A DNA stretch of 64,000 nt, from positions 144,014,652 through 144,078,651 of the forward strand of contig NC_085139.1 in assembly GCF_024139115.2 (NCBI RefSeq). Reading direction: 5' to 3'. The stretch's first letter is position 1, and each line of letters starts with the position of its first letter. The DNA is from Armigeres subalbatus. Taxonomy: Eukaryota; Arthropoda; Insecta; Diptera; Culicidae. This document shows positions 21,300 through 30,622 of this stretch, piece by piece. A program made the position numbers and the translations under genes. The notes beneath the pieces were generated by a model. The model was not told the DNA's origin and did not search any database. It saw only the letters and a list, made by a program, of their open reading frames with translations.

Positions 21300-21840
21300 C
21301 TTTTGATTTATCTTTCTTTTATCTTTTTTTTATCTTTTATTGAGAGGGAACAGCCGGCGGGAGTGGAGTTTAGGCAATATTACGCTCCTTCTCCCGTAGG
21401 CATGAAACCTCTATTTTTTGTATCAACAGTTCACAACCAAATGATACATACATGATAACCTTCTTCTTCTTCTTATTGGCATTACATCCCCACACTGGGA
21501 CAGAGCTGCCTCGCAGCTTAGTGTTCATTAAGCACTTCCACAGTTATTAACTGCGAGGTTTCTAAGCCAAGTTACCATTTTTGCATTCGTATATAATGAG
21601 GCTAGCACGATGATACTTTTATGCCCAGGGAAGTTGAGACTATTTCCAACCCGAAAATTGCCTAGACCGGCACCGGGAATCGAACCCAGCCACCCTCAGC
21701 ATGGTCTTGCTTTGTAGCCGCGCGTCTTACCGCACGGCTAAGGAGGGCCCCCCATGATAACCTTAAAACTAACAATTGATGACAAACACTAGATTTTACA
21801 ATACAATACAAATACATTATTACTACGTCTAACATAACAA
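21300..21840 (-). mobile_element. 3' end of CR1/Jockey-like LINE (continues at 30623)
   Basis: On the minus strand this stretch ends in a simple tail of GATAAAA-type repeats (21303-21345) after CCCTCTCAATAAAA, the kind of short-repeat 3' tail found in I/CR1-group LINEs. Bases 21841-21862 recur exactly at 30601-30622, after which the RT-coding part of a minus-strand LINE follows. I infer that 21300-21862 is the 3' UTR of that LINE, separated from its RT by the 8.7-kb insertion 21863-30600. A Feilai SINE (21463-21752) also sits in it. Confidence 0.6.
21463..21752 (-). mobile_element. Feilai-type SINE, full length with 12-bp target duplication
   Basis: A complete copy with B-box GGTTCGATTCC on the minus strand, GGGCCCTCC at its 5' end and an (AAG)n tail. 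The direct repeat catgataacctt lies at 21451-21462 and 21753-21764, confirming integration by target-primed reverse transcription. It inserted into the 3' UTR of the CR1/Jockey-like LINE. Confidence 0.92.
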
Positions 21841-21911
21841 AAGGCTCAACTTACATAGAATTAGCATAGCATAGCATATGTGATTGTACAAATCGTGGGT
21901 GGCTATACAAT

Positions 21912-22184
21912 GCTCAATTCAAGCTCCATCCGGAATAAGGGCGAATGTCGCAAGAGAAGACTCTCCCCGTCGACCCCCTCTCCCCTAAACAAAAGGGACA
22001 AGCAGTAGATCTCTCTCTGGTTTATCACTTCAGAACGAAAGAAAACAATTCGAACTTGCATTCTGAGGTGATAAACTGCAAAGAAACTCCCTGCCTGTCA
22101 CTTTCTTTCAAATGAGGGGAAGTCGACGAAGAGAACCCTCTCCCTCGACACCCGCCCCCTTACCAGACAGAGCTTGAATTGAGC
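21912..22184. mobile_element. Foldback MITE
   Basis: A perfect 15-bp terminal inverted repeat, gctcaattcaagctc, lies at both ends. The inverted similarity continues inward through C-rich/G-rich arms to a central hairpin built on TTTATCACTTCAGAACG and CATTCTGAGGTGATAAA. AAT flanks both sides (21909-21911, 22185-22187), a possible 3-bp target duplication. The element is 273 bp and non-coding. Confidence 0.75.
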
Positions 22185-22222
22185 AATCTACTGCATATTG
22201 TCGCAAATTGGTACTTGGGATT

Positions 22223-22829
22223 TGTTCGAGCATATCCGATCAAATGTAGCTACACCACAAACTACCCAAAAAATTGCCAGCCTACTACTGATAATCATCG
22301 TCATCGAGAGAATGTTCCACCACATAGGCTCATCAGAATGCACTGAACTGCAATTCGGCAACCATTATTTTCCATCGTCAATCATCATGGCGTTCATCGA
22401 TGGTCATTATAAAAGCCGAATGAAGACGTCATCGCATTCTCTTTTGTACCAAGTTTTCGCGCCGTGAAGAGTGGAGTTCGGTATACCAGCGTTCATTGCT
22501 GTACGCCATAGTGGTAATCAGGCGAAATATCATCAAATTTAAATTTGCAAAATAAGTTTATATTAGTAAAAATAGAAATTGAAATAAAGTTAAATAATGT
22601 TAAAGTTAAGAAAAGTTAAAGTAAAATGGACTTAATAAACAATAAGATAATCAATTAGTGTAATTAGTGAGCACAATAAAGAAACAATAAGAACTTACCT
22701 GTGAATAAATTGATACGTACCTGTGAAGAAGAAGAAGTTACCTGTAATTTAACGGATACTTACCTGTGACTTGACCTGAAAAGAAAGTGTCCTGTGACCA
22801 CCCTCCATCATTACTGAGCATTCGGAACA
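22223..22829 (+). repeat. BEL 5' LTR
   Basis: Starts TGTTCGAGCATATCC and ends CATTCGGAACA. It is identical to the 3' LTR except for about nine substitutions and a 9-bp inverted segment, all between about 22420 and 22580. Repeated ACCTGTGA motifs lie in its last 140 bp. Confidence 0.95.
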
Positions 22830-22847
22830 TGGTCCTTCGAACCGGAT
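22830..22847 (+). promoter_or_regulatory. BEL primer-binding site
   Basis: The first bases after the 5' LTR read TGGTCCTTCGAACCGGAT. TGG pairs with the CCA end of a tRNA, and TTCGAA matches a T-loop GGTTCGAA. The tRNA identity cannot be set with certainty without aligning to mosquito tRNAs. Confidence 0.75.
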
Positions 22848-22943
22848 GAACGTAGATCTCCGTTCATCATCGATCCAGCTCGCCGGAACTACCATCTTGC
22901 GTCTGGAACCTAATTGGAGTGGCCAAAGCGGTACTTTCTCAGA

Positions 22944-23376
22944 AAGGCCATCTTGAACGTTGATGTCCCGCCATAGCGACTCTAATAAAATACAAGGCAT
23001 TGAATTGCCTAAAGCAGGTAATTAGCTTTCCATCAACCTATACTTGTCTCGTTTGAGCTACGCGGTCTTTTTGCTTGCAGACCCTTTTGGAAAGGTCATC
23101 TTGAACGTTCCTGTTTCGCCATTACGGTCTTATTAAACTACAAGGCATTGAATTGCCTAAACCAGGTAATTAGCTTTCCATCAACCTATACTTGTCTCGT
23201 TTGAGCTACGCGGTCTTTTGCTTGCAGACCATTTTGGAAAGGCCATCTTGAACGTTCCTGTTTCGCCATTACGGTCTTATTAAATTACAAGGCATTGAAT
23301 TGCCTAAAGCAGGTAATTAGCTTTCCATCGACATACCCCCGTCTCGTTTGAGCTACGCGGTCTTCTGCTTGCAGAC
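22944..23376 (+). repeat. Triplicated ~147-bp leader unit in BEL
   Basis: Three direct copies begin at about 22944, 23092 and 23238 and run to the gag ATG. Each contains AAGGYCATCTTGAACGTT, 'aaggcattgaattgcct' and 'tgagctacgcggtctt', ending GCTTGCAGAC. The third copy is followed directly by AATG of gag. Such a leader lies where packaging or splice signals are expected in LTR elements; its role is unknown. Confidence 0.85.
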
Positions 23377-23377
23377 A

Positions 23378-23974
23378 ATGTCCTCCAACGATCGTCGTAT
23401 CCGGAATCTGAAGCTGCGACAGCGTAGCATTTATTCATCGTTTGCTCTCATCAAGGCCTTCGTAGAAAACTACGATGCAAATACGGATGCTACGGAAGTT
23501 CCTGTTCGCCTGGAAAGTCTTGTGGTGCTCTGGAACGATTACAATAAGGTGCAGTCCGAATTGGAATCATTAGACGAAACAACGATCGAAGAGCTGCTTA
23601 AGCAACGTACTGAAATGGAGTTAAGCTATTACAAAGTTAAAGGTTTCTTGCTCTCAGTGAACAACCCACCCCATACATCACTGGCAAACTCTAGAGGTGC
23701 TCATGTCCACGCCTCGACTCTACAAGCTCGATAACCTGATGTGAAACTATCGGTTTTCAATGGAAATCTAGAGCACTGGCTTAACTTCCACGATCTCTAC
23801 CTATCGCTAGTCCACTCTTCACAAGAACTATCTAGCATTCAGAAGTTCTACTATCTCCGTTCGTCACTTTCCGGAGATGCTCTCAAATTGATTCAACCCA
23901 TCCCCATAAGTGCTACTAACTACACTGTAGCATGGAATCTTTGGTTGAACATTTTCAAAATACTACTCGTTTGA
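23378..23974 (+). pseudogene. BEL gag, N-terminal part
   Basis: The ATG at 23378 (MSSNDRRIRNLKLRQRS) follows the leader repeats directly. It opens a coiled-coil-like, charged N terminus, then the gag core that in BEL elements matches DUF1759 (KLSVFNGNLEHWLNFHDLY). An in-frame TAA at 23732-23734 interrupts the protein just before that core. A frameshift near 23937 moves the rest to another frame, where VEHFQNTTRLKSSYVDALF continues at 23944. The earlier ATG at 23348 is in the same frame but lies within the leader repeat, so I prefer 23378. Confidence 0.8.
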
Positions 23975-25323
23975 AATCCTCGTATGTTGATGCACTCTTC
24001 GAGTTTCCCACTGTCAAAAGAGAATCAGCGAACGAATTGCACTCTCTCGTCGAAAGATTCGAAGCTAATGTTCGTATACTACAACAATTGGGAGAACAAA
24101 CGGAAGCATGGGACATTCTTCTGATACGCATGTTGAGCAGTCGTTTGGATTCTACAACACGAAGAGATTGGGAGGAATACTCGTCTACTCTCCAGAACGT
24201 TACATTCAAGCAACTAACCGCCTTCATTCAGAGAAGAGTCAACGTACTGCAGAGTATCAACCACAAGGTTCAGGAGTTCACTATGTCATCGTCAGCAAAG
24301 AAACCCATCGCCGCACGTCCGATTGCAAGTCATGGAGCATCTCAATATAATCCCAGAAAATGCATTTTATGTTCCGAGCATCATCCACTGTACATGTGTT
24401 CGACATTTTCGAAAATGAGCATAGAAGACAAGGAGAAGGAAATTCGTCGTCACCAACTCTGTAGAAACTGTTTGCGTAGAGGTCACCTGAGCAGAGAATG
24501 TCCGTCCAACAACACCTGTCGTCGTTGCAAAGCCCGCCATCATACTCAATTGTGCGATAAGGAATCGTCAAATTCAACTCTGAGGGCGTGTGAGGTCCCA
24601 CCGACCAGAACAACTACTTCTCAAGCTTCAAATGAGCAACCTTCAACTTCCGCTTCCGCAACGTACAGTCAACCGGCAAGCTATTCCTCTACGGGACGCA
24701 AGCACGTGCGCGTCATTTTGGCCACAGCACTTGTTCATGTGATTGACGACAATGGTACCTCTCACGTTGCTAGAGCTCTTCTGGATTCTGGAAGCGAATG
24801 CTGTTTCGCCTCGGAGTCATTTTCTCAACGTCTAAAGGTGCAACGCAAGAAGGTGTCCATCCTGATCGCTGGTATCGGCCAATCGACAACGCAAGCCAAG
24901 CACAAATTCTCGTCTACCATACGGTCTCGAATCAGTAGCTACTCCACCTCTGCCGAATTTCTTGTGCTTTCCAAAGTAACGGCCAATCTACCATCTACTA
25001 CATTGGACATTTCATCTTGGGAAATACCGCCTGAAGTTCAATTAGCTGATCCGTCATTCCGCACCAGTAACACAATCGATATTGTGATTGGTGCAGACAT
25101 TTTCTTCGATCTCTTCAAGGTTTCTGGAAGAATTCCACTCGGAGAAGGCTTGCCAATACTCGTCAATTCTGTCCTTGGATGGGTCGTCTCAGGTCGTTCT
25201 AATCGCTGTCAACCGTCAACAACGATAACTGCAAACGTGGCATCCGTCACAGAATTACACCAGCTTATGGAACGTTTCTGGAAATTAGAAGAAAGTGAAT
25301 CATCTCCTTGTTACTCAGTGTAG
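23944..25323 (+). pseudogene. BEL gag C-terminus and aspartic protease
   Basis: This 460-codon frame contains the rest of gag, a Cys-rich region (CILCSEHHPLYMCSTF, then the classical knuckle CRNCLRRGHLSREC, then CRRCKARHHTQLC), a Ser/Thr-rich linker, and the retropepsin: ARALLDSGSECCFASESF with catalytic Asp in DSG at about 24784. The IVIGADIFF segment and VLGWVVSGR close the protease. In BEL elements gag and pol form one polyprotein. Here a TAG at 25321-25323 ends the frame before RT; the same frame resumes after it. Confidence 0.85.
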
Positions 25324-26222
25324 GAAGCAGCTTGTGAAGCTCATTTCTGCCAAACCATTTCCCGCTCATCAGAAGGTAGATACATTGTACGTTTACCACT
25401 GAAGGATGACGTCATCATAAATCTCGGCGAAAACCGACGCACCGCTGTCCGTCGCTTCCATTTAGTTGAATCACGTCTGCTGCGAGATCATCGTTTGGGG
25501 CAACAATACAGAGATTTCATGAAGGAGTACTACGAGTTAGGGCATATGAAACGTGTTGAACATAATGAGAATTCGATTTGCCCCACTTATTATCTTCCAC
25601 ACCACGCCGTTGTTCGCGAGGATAGCACCACGACAAAGGTACGTGTCGTCTACGATGCATCATGCAAAACAAGCAGCGGGTTGGGCCAATCGTACAAGAC
25701 GATTTAAGATCCATCGTGATACGCTCAAGAGTTCATCCCGTGATGCTAATAGCGGACATAAAGCAGATGTATCGGCAAGTTTTGGTGGACGTACGCGACA
25801 CACCACTACAACGTATTGTCTGGAGGGAAGCTCCTGATCTCACACTTGAAACCTATGAACTACAAACCGTTACTTACGGAACTGCCAGTGCACCCTTTCT
25901 TGCAACACGGGTCCTACGACAACTAGCCGACGATGAACAACGGGATTTTCCGGAGGCAGCAGAAGTCCTACGAAAGGACTTTTATGTTGACGACCTTTTC
26001 TCTGGCGGTAACAACGTACCAGAAACCATCAACCTTCGGAAGCAACTTCAGTCGTTACTAAAAAGAGGTGGTTTCATGCTGCGAAAGTGGGCCTCAAATG
26101 AACCAGCAGTTCTAGAAGGTATTCCAGAAGAGGACAAAGCTCTACGACAATCAGTAGATTTGGACCGTGACCAGCTTATAAAACACTTGGCCTACATTGG
26201 GAGCCTACCGCCGATGTGCTAA
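25324..26222 (+). pseudogene. BEL reverse transcriptase
   Basis: The first part (to 25707) runs in the gag frame with LPHHAVVREDS and VRVVYDASCKTSSG (RT motif region). A frameshift near 25680 moves the protein to the next frame (from about 25695): IADIKQMYRQVLVD (motif A with the first catalytic Asp), LETYELQTVTYGTASAPFLA (motif B), and FYVDDLFSG at about 25979-26005 with the YVDD catalytic pair. A further frameshift near 26190 sends the RT connection domain to a third frame. Catalytic motifs are intact; the continuity of the frame is not. Confidence 0.88.
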
Positions 26223-27013
26223 GATACAACGTAAAACTACCACAGTCAGAACCAACGGAAAAGCTTACAAAACGCCTCGCTCTCTCGTACATCGCACAGC
26301 TGTTCGACCCACTGGGCTTGGTGGGTCCCGTCGTTACTACTGCCAAATTGTTCATGCAGGCCTTATGGACCCTTAGGAATAACAACGGAGACATTTGGAG
26401 CTGGGATGAGGAGCTTCCAGCAACAGTACAAAAACAGTGGCGATCTTATCATCAACAGCTTCCTCTTTTGAACCAACTTAAAATCGATCGTTTCGTCTTG
26501 TGCAACAATGCCGTGTCACTACAATTACACCTCTTCTCGGATGCGTCGGAACAAGCTTACGGTGCATCGGCTTATCTGCGAACAGAAAACGCTGCCGGAC
26601 TTGTCAAGGTTTCATTACTTTCCGCCAAATCAAAGGTTGCTCCCTTGAAAAAGCAGAGCATTCCACGTCTGGAGCTCTGTGGTGCTCTCATAGCGTCACA
26701 ACTTTTTGAGAAAATAACCTTGTCACTATCTCAGCGACCAGAAACCTACTTCTGGGTCGACTCGACTACAGTCTTAAGCTGGCTGGATTCCCCACCGGCT
26801 ACCTGGACAACCTTCGTCGCGAATAGGGTGTCGAAAATTCAACTATCTACCACCAATTGCAGCTGGAGACACGTATCTGGCGAACAAAATCCGGCTGATT
26901 GCCTTTCTCGAGGTACCACAGCCGAATTCCTTCTCAATAGTGATCTATGGTGGTGCGGACCTCCGCTGGCTGCAACAGGACTCTTCGAGCTGGCCCGACT
27001 CTTTTCAAGCTAA
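26195..27013 (+). pseudogene. BEL RT connection and RNase H
   Basis: The frame holds the conserved BEL segment LSYIAQLFDPLGLVGPVV, then RNase H: LHLFSDASEQAYGASAYL (first Asp), IPRLELCGALIASQL (Glu), YFWVDSTTVLSWL (Asp) and VSGEQNPADCLSRG. These match the RNase H signature of Pao/BEL pol proteins. It ends at TAA 27011-27013; the pol protein continues in another frame from about 26950 (DLRWLQQDSSSWP). Confidence 0.88.
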
Positions 27014-28385
27014 TTCCAATATTCAAACCGAGTATGAGACCCGAAAAACTCCAAAGACGACGTTTTCAGCGTCGACAGAAGAAGTTTTCATCGATTGGTA
27101 CGTCATGCTGAGAGTGACCGCCTACTGCAAACGTTTTCTTCGAAACTGTCGGTTCAAATATCAGATTCGTCCTTCAGCATACGTCATAACTGCAGAAGAA
27201 AAAGGAGAAGCTGAAATAACACTGCTCAGATTGGTACAACAAACGACATATCCTAAGGAATGGCAACAACTTCAACAAGGGAAACCGATCTCTGTGAAAT
27301 CTCGTCTAAAATGGTTCCATCCTATACTCGATTCCAACAACCTGATCCGTATTGGTGGACGACTCAATCGATCTCAACAGACTTACGATAGCAAGCACCA
27401 AATCATTCTTCCTTCGTCTTCTCCGCTTTCTGTCCTGTTAGTGCGACAATACCACGAAGAACATTTGCACGCCGCCCCTCAGCTGCTGTTGAGTATACTG
27501 CGCCTCCGGTATTGGGTCACGGGGGCCAGAAATCTGGCCCGAAAAGTCTTCCATAACTGCATCATCTGTTGCCGATCTCGTCCTACACGCCTTGAGCAAT
27601 TCATGTCGGAACTACCTTCCGCACGAATCACAGTTTCACGGCCATTCTCGACTACTGGTATATTCTACTGGGGACCAATCTTCGTTCAGTCAACACAACG
27701 ACGATCAACGCCACGGAAAGCATTTGTTGCAGTATTCGTCTGCTTTTGTACAAAAGCCGTCCACCTCGAACTAGTTGTCGACCTTACTACAGCCAAATTC
27801 CTCCAAGCTTTTCGGCGGTTTGTCTCCCGGCGAGGGCTGTGCTCTGATATCTACAGCGATAATGGACGAAACTTTGTGGGAGCGGCTAACGAATTACGTC
27901 AACTGATAAGGAGCAAAGATCATCGCGAGCAAGTTGGAAAAGAATGTGCGCACTACAACATCCGATGGCACTTCAATCCTCCCAAGGCATCCCACTTTGG
28001 TGGCCTCTGGGAGGCTGCAATCCAATCAGCGCAGAAGCATTTTGTCCGAACCTTGGGAAAACAAACCCTGGCTTATGACGACATGGAGACATTATTATCC
28101 CAGATCGAATGCTGCCTTAATTCGAGACCACTCGTACCTCTCAGCGACGACCCCACGGATCTAGAACCACTCACTCCCGGACACTTTCTGGTGGGTTCTG
28201 CTCTTAAAGCTGTACCTGATGTGGATGTCACGGAGATTCCTTTCAACCGTTTGAAGAAGTGGCAGCAGACACAGAAGCTCGTTCAACAAATTTGGAATCG
28301 ATGGAATAGAGAGTATCTCATCACTCTGCAGCCGCGATCGAAATGGTGCAACCCTCCGGGACCAGCTCGTAGTGTTGATGGATGA
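26952..28385 (+). pseudogene. BEL integrase, first catalytic Asp replaced
   Basis: After a linker comes the zinc-binding region (VRQYHEEHLHAAPQLLLSIL … CIICCRSRPTRLEQ), then the core: TTGIFYWGPIF, YSDNGRNFVG and HFGGLWEAAIQSAQKHF. In this family the first motif normally reads G-(V/I)-D-Y-x-GP; here the Asp codon position (27663-27665) is TTC, Phe. The second Asp and the Glu are present. The downstream LNSRPLVPLSDDPTDLEPLTPGHFL and WNRWNREYLITLQ are typical of BEL pol ends. A frameshift near 28352 breaks the last 70 residues. Confidence 0.9.
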
Positions 28386-28605
28386 AAATCTTCCCCCTAT
28401 GTGCTGGCCGATGGCTAGAATTGACGATTTGCATCCAGGACCAGACGGAGTGGTGCGCGTTGTTACCGTAAGAACCTCAACCGGCCGATATACACGCCCA
28501 GTTGCAAAAATATGTCTGCTGCCCATTCAATCTGGTGTTCCAAAACAAGCACCACAAACAAATAATAACACAGCTGCACCGATTCATCCTTCTACCGCCC
28601 AGTAA
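28360..28605 (+). pseudogene. BEL pol C-terminal tail
   Basis: The frame reads QLVVLMDENLPPMCWPMARI, then DGVVRVVTVRTSTGRYTRPV and KICLLP, the C-terminal signature of BEL/Pao polyproteins. It ends at TAA 28603-28605. It has no start codon of its own in context and is separated from the integrase frame by a one-base shift. Confidence 0.85.
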
Positions 28606-28819
28606 TTCTCCAGCCTGGATTCCATACGCTGACCTAAAACGAAAATACAAGGCCCTAATTAGATAGGGACTAGGTTCTACAAGAATGCCCTCCACGTTCA
28701 TTTCAACTTCAACTGCATCGAAGTAAACAGTCATCGAGTCATCATCATCGATACGTCAAATGCTTCTTTTCCTTTTCCTCGTCCACGGTTGTCATCGTCA
28801 ACAATCATCACCAGAAATA

Positions 28820-28840
28820 GGATTTCTGGAGGGGCCAGTG
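28820..28840 (+). promoter_or_regulatory. BEL polypurine tract
   Basis: The purine-rich GGAGGGGCCAGTG directly precedes the 3' LTR and would prime plus-strand DNA synthesis. The match is imperfect because of CC and T near its end. Confidence 0.5.
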
Positions 28841-29449
28841 TGTTCGAGCATATCCGATCAAATGTAGCTACACCACAAACTACCCAAAAAATTGCCAGCC
28901 TACTACTGATAATCATCGTCATCGAGAGAATGTTCCACCACATAGGCTCATCAGAATGCACTGAACTGCAATTCGGCAACCATTATTTTCCATCGTCAAT
29001 CATCATGGCGTTCATCGATGGTCATTATAAAAGCCGAATCGACGTCTTCCATCGCATTCTCTTTTGTACCAAGTTTTCGCGCCGTGAAGAGTGGAGTTCG
29101 GTATACCAGCGTTCATTGCTGTACGCCATACTGGTAATCAGGCGAACTATCATCAAATTTGAATTTGCAAAGTGGGTTTATATTAGTAAAATTATCAATT
29201 GAAATAAAGTTAAATAATGTTAAAGTTAAGAAAAGTTAAAGTAAAATGGACTTAATAAACAATAAGATAATCAATTAGTGTAATTAGTGAGCACAATAAA
29301 GAAACAATAAGAACTTACCTGTGAATAAATTGATACGTACCTGTGAAGAAGAAGAAGTTACCTGTAATTTAACGGATACTTACCTGTGACTTGACCTGAA
29401 AAGAAAGTGTCCTGTGACCACCCTCCATCATTACTGAGCATTCGGAACA
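28841..29449 (+). repeat. BEL 3' LTR
   Basis: It is 609 bp, TGTTCGAG…GGAACA, flanked on the right by GGATT. It differs from the 5' LTR only in about 150 bp near its first third. There the 5' copy has GAAGACGTC and this one has its reverse complement GACGTCTTC (about 29042-29050). Confidence 0.95.
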
Positions 29450-29732
29450 GGATTAGTACCTTTTCCTATACAGTAGCAGTTGTATACCTGGCCACGTCCT
29501 TACAATCACGGAAGGCAGGGAAGGAATGTTAGTTCAACATCTACTAGTGAAGATGCAGGGAACCCATACTACCTTCATAGATGTCTCGGGAAGGAAAATT
29601 TGTGTTAGTGGGAAAGGTAAATAATAGGGAGCTCTATTCGACAATATAGAGCGTTTGTCAATAACAGTATATGCTGTAAAAGTAATAAAATATATTCATC
29701 AATTTACTTACGAACCGTCCTAAGGGAAAAAC

Positions 29733-30600
29733 AAAACAAAACACAAAATTTCGGCAAATCGCGCGATCGTTCTGCCGTCCGAAACAAGAGCCAACACGCA
29801 CTGAACTAATTAACTTTATTACCGACCGCGCAATGCAAAACACAAAATTTCGGCAAATCGCGCGATCGTTCTGCCGTCCGAAACAAGAGCCAACACGCAC
29901 TGAACTAATTAACTTTATTACCGGCCGCGCAATGCAAAACACGAAATTTCGGCAAATCGCGCGGTCGTTCTGCCGTCCGAAACAAGAGCCAACACGCACT
30001 GAACTAATTAACTTTATTACCGGCCGCGCAATGCAAAACACAAAATTTCGGCAAATCGCGCGATCGTTCTGCCGTCCGAAACAAGAGCCAACACGCACTG
30101 AACTAATTAACTTTATTACCGGCCGCGCAATGCAAAACACGAAATTTCGGCAAATCGCGCGGTCGTTCTGCCGTCCGAAACAAGAGCCAACACGCACTGA
30201 ACTAATTAACTTTATTACCGGCCGCGCAATGCAAAACACAAAATTTCGGCAAATCGCGCGATCGTTCTGCCGTCCGAAACAAGAGCCAACACGCACTGAA
30301 CTAATTAACTTTATTACCGGCCGCGCAATGCAAAACACAAAATTTCGGCAAATCGCGCGATCGTTCTGCCGTCCGAAACAAGAGCCAACACGCACTGAAC
30401 CAATTAACTTTATTACCGGCCGCGCAATGCAAAACACGAAATTTCGGCAAATCGCGCGGTCGTTCTGCCGTCCGAAACAAGAGCCAACACGCACTGAACT
30501 AATTAACTTTATTACCGGCCGCGCAATGCAAAACACGAAATTTCGGCAAATCGCGCGGTCGTTCTGCCGTCCGAAACAAGAGCCAACACGCACTGAACTC
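29733..30600 (-). repeat. Nine tandem 99-bp monomers
   Basis: Monomers start at about 29734 and then at 29833, 29932, 30031, 30130, 30229, 30328, 30427 and 30526 (plus-strand registers). Two variants alternate (AAAATTT…GCGATCG and GAAATTT…GCGGTCG) in the order A A G A G A A G G. On the element's own (minus) strand each monomer contains TTCAGTGCG, an arthropod initiator-like TCAGT, and CGGACGGCAG about 25 bases later. Because 99 is a multiple of three, both strands stay open for hundreds of codons (29833-30618 plus, 29658-30602 minus); I regard these as by-products, not genes. The array forms the 5' end of the element bounded at 30600. Confidence 0.9.
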
Positions 30601-30622
30601 AAGGCTCAACTTACATAGAATT

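Larger units (their letters stand above)
22223..29449 (+). mobile_element. BEL/Pao LTR retrotransposon, full structure, coding region defective
   Basis: LTRs of 607 and 609 bp (TG…CA) bound a 7.2-kb element. The 5-bp direct repeat GGATT at 22218-22222 and 29450-29454 is the target duplication usual for BEL/Pao. The internal order is primer-binding site, leader with a triplicated ~147-bp unit, gag with a Cys/His knuckle, aspartic protease, RT with YVDD, RNase H and integrase, then a purine-rich tract next to the 3' LTR. BEL/Pao integrates by cut DNA intermediates in the nucleus after cytoplasmic reverse transcription. The reading frame is broken at least six times, and the first integrase catalytic Asp is replaced, so this copy is not autonomous even though its LTRs are almost identical. 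Confidence 0.93.
21863..30600 (-). mobile_element. Short LINE-like element with 99-bp 5' monomers, split by MITE and BEL insertions
   Basis: An exact 22-bp direct repeat (beginning aaggctcaac, ending tagaatt) flanks this interval at 21841-21862 and 30601-30622: a long target duplication as made by LINE-type retrotransposition. On the minus strand the element begins GAGTTCAGTGCG with nine tandem 99-bp monomers, continues through a unique region (29455-29732), and ends with ATGCT repeats (21863-21875). Without the foldback MITE (21912-22184) and the BEL element (22223-29449) it is only about 1.2 kb and has no credible ORF, so it is probably an internally deleted LINE retaining promoter and 3' UTR. 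The parental family is not identified. Confidence 0.6.

Noticed and set aside
22223..29449. Endogenous virus
   Set aside because: The element has gag and pol but no envelope gene between integrase and 3' LTR, and its order and motifs fit BEL/Pao retrotransposons.
29733..30600. CRISPR-like array
   Set aside because: Monomers are directly adjacent without unique spacers, and the setting is an insect genome.
29658..30618. Long ORFs of 261 codons (+) and 314 codons (-)
   Set aside because: Both run through the nine 99-bp monomers and exist only because the unit length is a multiple of three without stops. No known domain.
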